A stretch of 7,850 nucleotides of DNA, taken from contig CAJUQU010000180.1 in the NCBI GenBank assembly GCA_910588595.1, forward strand, positions 1-7,850, written 5' to 3'. A model generated the notes under the pieces. It was not told the origin of the DNA, made no database searches, and was given only the letters and a program-made list of their open reading frames with translations. Origin of the DNA: an uncultured Lachnospiraceae bacterium (lineage in GTDB: Bacteria; Bacillota_A; Clostridia; Lachnospirales; Lachnospiraceae). This document shows, one piece after another, positions 1-4,948 of the stretch. The translations under genes and the position numbers were made by a program. Position 1 is the stretch's first letter. The number at the start of each line of letters is the position of its first letter.

Positions 1-27
1 GTCACTAATCGGTCGAAGGCTTATCCT
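1..27 (+). rRNA. 23S ribosomal RNA, 3' terminal fragment
   Basis: The first bases (ACTAATCGGTCGAAGGCTTA) match the conserved end of bacterial 23S rRNA, where ACTAAT is followed by GGTCGAGGGCTT. The final GGCTTATCC is the strand that normally pairs with the 5' end of the 23S molecule. Almost all of the gene lies outside the window. The exact 3' end is estimated to within a few bases, because the mature end is set by pairing with sequence that is not visible here. Confidence 0.85.
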
Positions 28-46
28 GATTGGTATGGGTAAGGAG

Positions 47-71
47 CAGGAGCACAGAGACGAGTGTCCTG
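47..71 (+). other. Hairpin in the 23S-tRNA spacer
   Basis: CAGGA-g-CAC pairs with GTG-TCCTG across an eight-base loop, giving an 8-bp stem with one bulged G. It has no T-tract and so is not a terminator. It may be a processing element just downstream of 23S rRNA. Its role is inferred only from its place. Confidence 0.4.
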
Positions 72-145
72 TTAAAGAGGAATGTTGGGAGTATATGGAC
101 TGATGGAATAACGAAGTGATATAGATCAGAAATTTTTGTGTTCGG

Positions 146-170
146 TTTTGAGGGAACAACCTCAGCAACT
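146..170 (+). other. Conserved-looking spacer hairpin before tRNA-Met
   Basis: TGAGG (149-153) pairs with CCTCA (160-164) around the loop GAACAA, and an outer GTT/AAC pairing is possible across a small internal loop. From memory, a similar TTTTGAGGGAACA segment is common in the rRNA spacers of Lachnospiraceae and relatives, where it may guide processing. No T-tract follows, so it is not a terminator. Confidence 0.4.
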
Positions 171-175
171 TTAAT

Positions 176-249
176 GGCGAAGTAGCTCAGTTGGCTAGAG
201 CACGCGGTTCATACCCGCGGTGTCGAGGGTTCGAATCCCCCCTTCGCTA
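176..249 (+). tRNA. tRNA-Met, elongator type, anticodon CAU
   Basis: A full 74-nt cloverleaf can be drawn. The acceptor is GGCGAAG with CTTCGCT, the D-stem GCTC/GAGC, the anticodon stem CGCGG/CCGCG with loop TTCATAC (CAT at 210-212), and the T-arm GAGGG-TTCGAAT-CCCCC with discriminator A249. The paired first base (G1-U72) and the lack of the three G-C pairs typical of initiator anticodon stems argue for elongator Met rather than tRNA-fMet. The tRNA-Ile2 with lysidine also reads CAT, but the GGTTCATACCC context resembles elongator Met. CCA is not encoded. The T-stem has one A-C mismatch (A226 with C240). It lies in an rRNA operon tail and is probably co-transcribed with 23S. Confidence 0.93.
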
Positions 250-283
250 TTTTCGTTTATAAAAGGTATAAGTATTCGTTATG

Positions 284-313
284 AGTCGACGGACAAGTAT
301 TCTGGTCGATTTT
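284..313 (+). terminator. Possible weak terminator of the rRNA/tRNA operon
   Basis: AGTCGAC (284-290) can pair with GTCGATT (305-311), including one G-U pair, and the segment runs into TTTT then an A/T-rich stretch. The loop is 14 bases and the stem is short, so the call is weak. It is listed because it is the only terminator-like structure between the tRNA and the csp promoter. Confidence 0.3.
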
Positions 314-324
314 ATAAAAATTTA

Positions 325-353
325 TTGACTTTATTCTGCAAAAGTGATAGAAT
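325..353 (+). promoter_or_regulatory. Sigma-A promoter of the cold-shock gene
   Basis: The -35 box TTGACT (325-330) and the -10 box TAGAAT (348-353) are each one base from consensus, with an ideal 17-bp spacer. Transcription should start near 360, which gives a leader of roughly 115 bases before the csp start codon, long as expected for cold-shock genes. Confidence 0.8.
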
Positions 354-380
354 TTGAGAGTATTCAATTAGAACTATGAG

Positions 381-431
381 CTGACTTGTTCTGCAAATCA
401 TTCCTTTTGATGCAGACGAGTCAGTTTTTTT
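381..431 (+). terminator. Intrinsic terminator / attenuator in the csp leader
   Basis: The left arm CTGACTTGTTCTGCA (381-395) pairs with TGCAGACGAGTCAG (411-424), with one G-U pair and one bulged T, and is followed at once by seven T (425-431). The loop can add an inner ATCA/TGAT stem. It sits after the csp promoter and about 45 bases before the csp start codon. It would therefore end transcripts early, either as a condition-dependent attenuator or by producing a short leader RNA of about 70 nt. No clear antiterminator partner was found by eye. Confidence 0.75.
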
Positions 432-463
432 AGGCGGATGTAGAGTACATAAATATTTTTAAT

Positions 464-469
464 GGAGGT
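464..469 (+). promoter_or_regulatory. Ribosome binding site of csp
   Basis: GGAGGT is seven bases from the ATG at 477. An in-frame ATG at 462 overlaps this site and has no ribosome binding site of its own, so 477 is chosen as the start. Confidence 0.9.
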
Positions 470-476
470 TCTAACT

Positions 477-689
477 ATGAACAACGGAACAGTAAAGTGG
501 TTTAATGCTCAAAAAGGCTATGGATTCATTACAAATGAAGGAACAGGAGAAGATGTGTTTGTACATTTTTCCGCAATCATGTCTGATGGATACAAGACTC
601 TTGAAGAAGGACAGAAGGTTACTTTTGATATCGAGCAGGATCCGAAAAATAGTTCAAAATTGAGAGCTGCAAATGTAGTTGTCGCATAA
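477..689 (+). CDS. Cold-shock protein, CspA family
   Basis: This 70-residue protein is a single cold-shock domain, a five-strand beta-barrel that binds single-stranded RNA and DNA and acts as an RNA chaperone. Both nucleic-acid motifs are intact: RNP1 KGYGFI at residues 13-18 and RNP2 VFVHF at 27-31. The opening NNGTVKWFN is typical of the family, and the length matches the usual 65-70 residues. The last part is less typical: where many CspA proteins have a short G-P-Q-A loop, this one has DPKNSSKLRAANV (55-67). The gene stands alone with its own promoter, a long leader carrying a terminator hairpin, and a strong terminator 27 bases past its stop. That suggests regulation through RNA structure in the leader. 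Which csp paralog it is cannot be told from this window. Confidence 0.95.
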   Translation: MNNGTVKWFNAQKGYGFITNEGTGEDVFVHFSAIMSDGYKTLEEGQKVTFDIEQDPKNSSKLRAANVVVA

Positions 690-715
690 TGAGCAGGCAT
701 TTTAACTTGCTGAAT

Positions 716-756
716 AAAACCCCTCTGACGGATGTGGATGTCAGAGGGGTTTTATT
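716..756. terminator. Bidirectional terminator between csp and dapL
   Basis: AAAACCCCTCTGAC (716-729) and GTCAGAGGGGTTTT (740-753) form a perfect 14-bp stem around a 10-base loop. Each strand reads a GC-rich stem followed by a U-run, so the element can stop both the rightward csp transcript and the leftward dapL transcript. On the minus strand the hairpin starts just one base beyond the dapL stop codon. Confidence 0.93.
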
Positions 757-1951
757 AAAATAATTTTTCTATCCGCGCCATCGCTTCAAGTGTATTTTCT
801 CGATTGCCAAACGACGAGAGGCGGAAAAACTTCTGACCATTTTTGCCGAAGCCTGCCCCAGGGGTTCCTACGATCTGGGCGTTGGTCAGCAGATAGTCAA
901 AGAAATCCCAGGAATCCATTTCATTAGGGCATTTGAACCATACATAGGGAGAGTTGATACCTCCATAGTACCGGATATTTTTCTTAGAAAGGCAGTCTGC
1001 CATGATCTTTGCGTTCTGTTGGTAGTATTTGATGTTTTCCCTGCATTGTGCCATTCCTTCCGCTGTGAAAACGGCAGCGGCGCCTTTTTGAACAATGTAG
1101 GAGACGCCGTTAAATTTGGTGGTCTGTCGTCGATTCCACATTGCGTTTAGGGACATTTCCGCGCCGGCGGAAGAAGTGAACCTCAGATCCTTTGGCACAA
1201 TCGTGTACCCGCAACGTGTTCCTGTGAAACCAGCTGTCTTGGAGAGGGAACAAAATTCGACGGCGCATTTCTTGGAGCCTTCAATGGCATAAATACTTCG
1301 GGGAAGTGATTCGTCGGTTATGAAGCACTCATAAGCGGAGTCGTATAAGATCACAGCGTTGTTTTTAAGTGCATAGTTCACCCATTCCTGCAATTGATCT
1401 GTGTTGTACGCTGCCCCTGTTGGATTGTTTGGGGAGCAGATGTATATAATATCAGCATGGATATTATAGTCTGGCATTGGGAGAAAATCATTTTCTTCAT
1501 TGGCATTGATGTAAGTAATATTTCGTCCGTTCATGATATTTGTATCCACATATACAGGGTATACAGGATCTGGAATAAGGATTACATTGTCCTGAGCGAA
1601 AAGATCAGTGATGTTTCCAGTGTCACTTTTGGCGCCATCCGATACAAACACTTCACCCGTCTCGATCGATACACCGTTTCTGCTGTAGTAATCGACGATG
1701 GAACTGCGAAGGAAATCGTATCCCTGCTCTGGACCATAGCCCTTGAAGGTTTTGGCGTCTGCGAGTGCATCGACGCCCTCATGAAGCGCTGCAATTACTT
1801 TGGAGCCGATCGGAAGCGTCACATCGCCGATACCAAGACGGATCACTTTTTTGTCGGGATTTGCTGCTGTGTAGGCATTTACCCGGTGCGCAATTTCTGA
1901 AAAAAGGTAACTTTCCTTTAAATTCAAATAGTTTTCATTTAGTTTTGGCAT
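755..1951 (-). CDS. dapL: LL-diaminopimelate aminotransferase
   Basis: A class I/II PLP-dependent aminotransferase of 398 residues that resembles DapL along its whole length. DapL converts tetrahydrodipicolinate and glutamate to LL-2,6-diaminopimelate in one step, bypassing the succinyl or acetyl route of dapC/D/E. The product feeds lysine and peptidoglycan synthesis. Visible landmarks are RLGIGDVTLPI (38-48), the cofactor-contacting SPNNPTG (173-179), LYDSAYE (202-208), the Schiff-base lysine K238 in CSLSKTAGFTGTR, and R377 in FFRLSSFG, the expected substrate-carboxylate arginine. The ATG at 1951 is chosen because AGGAGG lies eight bases before it. A further 77 in-frame codons upstream are low-complexity and cover the promoter. 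The gene is monocistronic with its own promoter and terminator. The leader is only about 40 bases, so there is no room for a lysine riboswitch. Confidence 0.93.
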   Translation of the reverse strand: MPKLNENYLNLKESYLFSEIAHRVNAYTAANPDKKVIRLGIGDVTLPIGSKVIAALHEGVDALADAKTFKGYGPEQGYDFLRSSIVDYYSRNGVSIETGEVFVSDGAKSDTGNITDLFAQDNVILIPDPVYPVYVDTNIMNGRNITYINANEENDFLPMPDYNIHADIIYICSPNNPTGAAYNTDQLQEWVNYALKNNAVILYDSAYECFITDESLPRSIYAIEGSKKCAVEFCSLSKTAGFTGTRCGYTIVPKDLRFTSSAGAEMSLNAMWNRRQTTKFNGVSYIVQKGAAAVFTAEGMAQCRENIKYYQQNAKIMADCLSKKNIRYYGGINSPYVWFKCPNEMDSWDFFDYLLTNAQIVGTPGAGFGKNGQKFFRLSSFGNRENTLEAMARIEKLF

Positions 1952-1959
1952 AATATTCT

Positions 1960-1965
1960 CCTCCT
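1960..1965 (-). promoter_or_regulatory. Ribosome binding site of dapL
   Basis: On the minus strand AGGAGG stands eight bases before the ATG at 1951. It settles the start against the longer in-frame reading that continues to 2182. Confidence 0.9.
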
Positions 1966-1997
1966 CTATAGTTGTTCTAAACAGGAACACTAATGTA

Positions 1998-2026
1998 ATA
2001 ATAACTGTTTTGCATATATTTGTCAA
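1998..2026 (-). promoter_or_regulatory. Strong sigma-A promoter of dapL
   Basis: Read on the minus strand, a perfect -35 TTGACA (2026-2021) and a -10 TATTAT (2003-1998) are separated by exactly 17 bp. Transcription should begin near 1991, leaving a leader of about 40 bases. Confidence 0.85.
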
Positions 2027-2069
2027 TTGTGATATAAAAGATTGAAATATTTTATTGATTATGTTAAGT

Positions 2070-2098
2070 TTATGTGTGGAATACATTGGGGATATAAT
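2070..2098 (+). promoter_or_regulatory. Promoter of the ywlG-like gene
   Basis: A perfect TATAAT -10 box (2093-2098) lies 35 bases before the start codon. The -35 region at 17-bp spacing is the poor match TTATGT (2070-2075), so activation or modest basal expression is possible. The promoter is divergent from that of dapL, with the two -35 regions about 45 bp apart. Confidence 0.6.
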
Positions 2099-2133
2099 AG
2101 GAACATATAACGAAATAAAAGAAGGGTAAGATA

Positions 2134-2706
2134 ATGAGTGGTTGTGAAAAAGCAAATTATGAAAAGATAAAAGAGGAAGCAAAGAGAGTTGTCACCGAAT
2201 TTCTGGAACAGGCAAAGCTCAAAAAAGGTAATTTGGTAGTGATCGGCTGTTCTACAAGTGAGGTTACAGGGCAGCAGATCGGTTCCTACTCAAATGCGGA
2301 ACTCGGGGAAGCTGTGTTTGTGGCGATGTATGAGGAACTAAACAGAGCGGGAGTGGCAGTCGCAGCACAGTGCTGTGAGCATTTGAACAGGGCACTGATC
2401 ATGACAGAGGCAGATGCAGAGCGCTTTGGCTATGAGATAGTAAATGTGGTTCCGCAACCCAAGGCAGGAGGTTCGTTCTCAACAGCAGCGTGGCGATACA
2501 TGGATCACCCGGTAGCGGTAGAGCGCATACAGGCGCATGCCGGGATTGACATCGGGGACACGCTGATCGGAATGCACTTGAGACCAGTTGCTGTACCAGT
2601 GAGAATAGAGCATCCTGTGATCGGAGGTGCACATATCGTATGTGCGAGGACAAGGGCAAAGTATATCGGAGGGGGCAGAGCATTCTATAATGATGATCTG
2701 GAATAA
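2134..2706 (+). CDS. YwlG-like protein, DUF436 / UPF0340 family, function unknown
   Basis: A 190-residue soluble protein that resembles Bacillus subtilis YwlG and the UPF0340 (DUF436, TIGR01440) family, which is common in Firmicutes and has no firmly assigned function to my knowledge. The family hallmark KGNLVVIGCSTSEVTGQQIG is at residues 31-50. Other conserved-looking parts are AAQCCEHLNRAL (77-88), VVPQPKAGGSFSTAA (105-119), GMHLRPVAVPVR (146-157) and the glycine-rich end RTRAKYIGGGRAFY (172-185). Cysteines C39, C80 and C81, with H83, fall in the conserved blocks and are candidates for catalysis or metal binding; that is inference. The start is supported by GAAGGG seven bases upstream, and the length equals the family norm. 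No terminator follows, so read-through into the deacetylase gene is possible. Confidence 0.88.
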   Translation: MSGCEKANYEKIKEEAKRVVTEFLEQAKLKKGNLVVIGCSTSEVTGQQIGSYSNAELGEAVFVAMYEELNRAGVAVAAQCCEHLNRALIMTEADAERFGYEIVNVVPQPKAGGSFSTAAWRYMDHPVAVERIQAHAGIDIGDTLIGMHLRPVAVPVRIEHPVIGGAHIVCARTRAKYIGGGRAFYNDDLE

Positions 2707-2722
2707 ACTTTGAATAAACTTT
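2701..2722 (+). repeat. Perfect 11-bp tandem duplication at the ywlG-like stop codon
   Basis: GAATAAACTTT occurs twice with no gap (2701-2711 and 2712-2722). The first copy contains the last Glu codon and the TAA stop. It lies just before the promoter of the deacetylase gene. It is either a replication-slippage duplication or a paired regulator site. Confidence 0.85.
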
Positions 2723-2733
2723 TTAAAATGTCT

Positions 2734-2762
2734 TTTCTAAAGTAGTGGTTGTGTGTTATAAT
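2734..2762 (+). promoter_or_regulatory. Promoter of the polysaccharide deacetylase gene
   Basis: TATAAT (2757-2762) is preceded by TG at 2754-2755, making an extended -10 element. The -35 region at 17-bp spacing is weak (TTTCTA, 2734-2739), as extended -10 promoters allow. Transcription from about 2769 gives a leader of about 47 bases. Confidence 0.65.
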
Positions 2763-2815
2763 CGGTATAGCTATAAATGAAATCAGCGGTTACAGATGAG
2801 TTATGAAAGGGTTGT

Positions 2816-3823
2816 ATGGAATTAGAAGATCATAATGAGGAAACAGAAGATAGGGCTGTGGAGTTCCTAGCGCCAGCAAAAAAGATTTTTGAGATCATCG
2901 TTCCAATACTCACGCTGATGACTATTGTTAATTGTGTCATCATTCTTGTACTGGTGATGAATATTGGAAGAAAGGTAAACAGATTAGAGCAGCAGATGAT
3001 CATACTTCAGAACAATGCCGCTGTCAGTGTATCGAACATGTCGGAGGAGTCTAGGCTGCCTGAGGAGCAGGCAGATGTGGCTGAGGATGTAGCGGACATA
3101 GACGGCAGCTGGGTGACGGATCAGACGGAGGCTGCTGATATCGTGGAGGCTGCGGTGTTGGAGGACACACACAAGTGGGATGGCAGGGAAGACAGCAGTG
3201 CAGGCATCAGGAGGGTGTATCTGACTTTTGATGATGGTCCGAGCGCAAATACAGACAGGATACTTGATATCCTCAATCAGTATGGGGTGAAAGCGACATT
3301 CTTTGTAGTTGCCAAGGATGGGTACACAGATCAGTATCGGCGGATCGTAGAAGATGGACATACACTGGCGATGCACTCTTATAGTCACAAATACAGCGAG
3401 ATTTATGCATCGCTGGACGCGTATAAGGAGGATCTGACAAAGCTTCACGATTTTCTGTATGAGCTTACAGGAGAAGACTGCAATATTGTCCGATTCCCTG
3501 GTGGCAGCAGTAACACGATCAGCCATGTGGATATGTGGGAGCTGATTGAGTATCTGAATAAGACGGACATGGTATATTATGATTGGAATGTGTCAAGTGG
3601 CGATGCCTCGGGGGGCAGGAAAAGTATCGATCAGATCAAAAAAAATGTACTGGATAATATTGATCAGTTCAGCAATGCAGTGGTGCTCTTTCATGACGCG
3701 TCAGGAAAAGATTCGACAGTTGATGCGCTTCCGGCAATCATAGAAGAAATACTCGAGTCCGATAACACAGTGTTGCTGCCGATATCGGATGACACAGTGA
3801 GAGTACAGCATTTACATGAGTAG
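2816..3823 (+). CDS. Membrane-anchored polysaccharide deacetylase (NodB domain), probably acting on peptidoglycan
   Basis: A 335-residue protein with a short acidic cytoplasmic N-terminus, one uncleaved signal-anchor helix (about 26-50), a variable acidic linker (about 51-130) and an extracellular NodB domain (about 132-325). All five metal-hydrolase motifs are visible: TFDDGP (137-142) with catalytic base D139 and metal ligand D140; HSYSH (187-191) with ligands H187 and H191; RFPGGSS (226-232); DWNVSSGD (256-263); and LFHDA (291-295) with H293. By family knowledge such enzymes remove acetyl groups from N-acetylglucosamine or N-acetylmuramic acid in the cell wall, often giving lysozyme resistance. 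The exact sugar is not decidable here. AAAGGG stands four to five bases before the ATG, a slightly short spacing. A bactofilin gene follows 73 bases on with no terminator between. Confidence 0.9.
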   Translation: MELEDHNEETEDRAVEFLAPAKKIFEIIVPILTLMTIVNCVIILVLVMNIGRKVNRLEQQMIILQNNAAVSVSNMSEESRLPEEQADVAEDVADIDGSWVTDQTEAADIVEAAVLEDTHKWDGREDSSAGIRRVYLTFDDGPSANTDRILDILNQYGVKATFFVVAKDGYTDQYRRIVEDGHTLAMHSYSHKYSEIYASLDAYKEDLTKLHDFLYELTGEDCNIVRFPGGSSNTISHVDMWELIEYLNKTDMVYYDWNVSSGDASGGRKSIDQIKKNVLDNIDQFSNAVVLFHDASGKDSTVDALPAIIEEILESDNTVLLPISDDTVRVQHLHE

Positions 3824-3837
3824 CCAGGGAACACGGA

Positions 3838-3866
3838 TTGTGAAGGATTGTACTGAAATATTTAAT
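3838..3866 (+). promoter_or_regulatory. Possible promoter of the bactofilin-pyrH transcript
   Basis: TTGTGA (3838-3843) and TTTAAT (3861-3866) are 17 bp apart and would start transcription about 24 bases before the bactofilin ATG. The boxes match consensus at four and five of six positions. Similar matches arise by chance in A/T-rich gaps, so confidence is limited. Confidence 0.4.
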
Positions 3867-3881
3867 ATACAAAATGGAATT

Positions 3882-3886
3882 GGAGG
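3882..3886 (+). promoter_or_regulatory. Ribosome binding site deciding the bactofilin start
   Basis: GGAGG lies ten bases before the ATG at 3897. The upstream in-frame ATG at 3816 overlaps the end of the deacetylase gene and lacks such a site, so 3897 is preferred. Confidence 0.85.
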
Positions 3887-3896
3887 AAAATTTAGT

Positions 3897-4925
3897 ATGG
3901 GTTTTTTTCAGGATTTAAAGCAGGACTTATCACAGACGGTAAATGATTTGGAGGCTGAGGACGCGGTAGCCGGTCTGAATCTTGAGGACGAGGAGGCGAC
4001 AGCTTCCGAGGATCTGTTTGGAGAGGCTGCGGACACGGATTTTGCGGATCTGGAGGCGATGCTTGCAAAGGGAGTTGCCGATCTGGGAGACGCACCAATA
4101 GAACCAGCTGGTCTGCAGGAGGATCCTTCACAGACAGATGTGGATGTGGCAGCTATGATGAATATGATGGATTATGCAGCAGGAGCGGAAGATAATAACA
4201 TTGCTGACCGTTTTCTGGCAGATCTTGAGACGGCAGCCATTATGACAGATACGACAGGTACCGCTGAGGCAGATATAGATGCGGGAGACATGTCAGAGAC
4301 ACCGGTATTGCAAGAAAATAATATAAGTGAGGCAGACGCAGAGATGGAACAATTATTAAACGAGGTAGAACAGAATTTGCAGGAGACAGCACTTATCGAT
4401 GCGTCGCCAGCAGCAGAGCAGGAGGCTGACTTTGATTCAAGTGTCGCTGTTTCAACGGACACGGCAGTGATCACATCTGGCATGAATATCACTGGTGATG
4501 TGACGAGCAGCGGCAATATGGACCTGATCGGAAACATTACAGGTAATATTGAGATCTTTGGCAAATTGAATGTGACAGGAAGCATTACGGGAAATTCCGC
4601 AGCGGCAGAGATCTATGCGGAATCGGCACAGATCAATGGAGAGGTGAGGAGCAAGGGCAGTGTCAAGATCGGGCAGAGTTCTGTCGTGATCGGTAATATC
4701 TTTGCCTCTAGTGCGGTGATAGCCGGAGCAGTGAAGGGGGATATCGATGTACATGGACCTGTTATCCTTGATACATCAGCGATCGTGATGGGTAATATCA
4801 AATCAAAGTCTGTACAGATCAACAACGGTGCGGTGATCGAGGGTATGTGTTCACAGTGCTATGCAGATGTCAGTCCTTCTGCGTTCTTTAATGATGTGAA
4901 GAAGAACAGAAAACAGTCGTCATAA
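3897..4925 (+). CDS. Bactofilin-family polymer-forming cytoskeletal protein with long acidic N-terminal region
   Basis: A 342-residue protein. Residues 1-18 (MGFFQDLKQDLSQTVNDL) form a basic and hydrophobic leader that could be a membrane-targeting helix. Residues 19-185 are strongly acidic, rich in Ala, Asp and Glu, with few predicted folds. Residues about 188-317 are a bactofilin (DUF583) right-handed beta-helix, recognised by repeating strands such as ITGDV, LIGNITGNI, VTGSITG, INGEV, VIGNIFA and IAGAVKGDI. Bactofilins polymerise without nucleotides at the cytoplasmic membrane and position cell-wall enzymes; many are about 120-200 residues, so this one is long. After the domain comes C318-S-Q-C321, the only cysteines in the protein. 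It follows a wall deacetylase gene and lies 23 bases before pyrH, with which it is probably co-transcribed. The domain call is firm; the cellular role is inferred. Confidence 0.88.
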   Translation: MGFFQDLKQDLSQTVNDLEAEDAVAGLNLEDEEATASEDLFGEAADTDFADLEAMLAKGVADLGDAPIEPAGLQEDPSQTDVDVAAMMNMMDYAAGAEDNNIADRFLADLETAAIMTDTTGTAEADIDAGDMSETPVLQENNISEADAEMEQLLNEVEQNLQETALIDASPAAEQEADFDSSVAVSTDTAVITSGMNITGDVTSSGNMDLIGNITGNIEIFGKLNVTGSITGNSAAAEIYAESAQINGEVRSKGSVKIGQSSVVIGNIFASSAVIAGAVKGDIDVHGPVILDTSAIVMGNIKSKSVQINNGAVIEGMCSQCYADVSPSAFFNDVKKNRKQSS

Positions 4926-4948
4926 AGAAGGATAGGAGTCGGCAGAGT

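Noticed and set aside
1394..1900. 168-codon plus-strand reading frame opposite dapL
   Set aside because: It is fully antisense to a well-conserved gene, has no ribosome binding site, and its translation resembles no family I know.
1952..2000. Lysine riboswitch upstream of dapL
   Set aside because: The mapped promoter leaves only about 40 bases of leader, far too short for a lysine aptamer, and no terminator hairpin is present.
1952..2182. Upstream in-frame extension of dapL by 77 codons
   Set aside because: It covers the dapL promoter and ribosome binding site, has low-complexity content unlike the family, and the internal ATG at 1951 has an ideal AGGAGG.
3816..3896. 27-codon upstream extension of the bactofilin
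   Set aside because: It overlaps the end of the deacetylase gene and lacks a ribosome binding site, while GGAGG supports the ATG at 3897.
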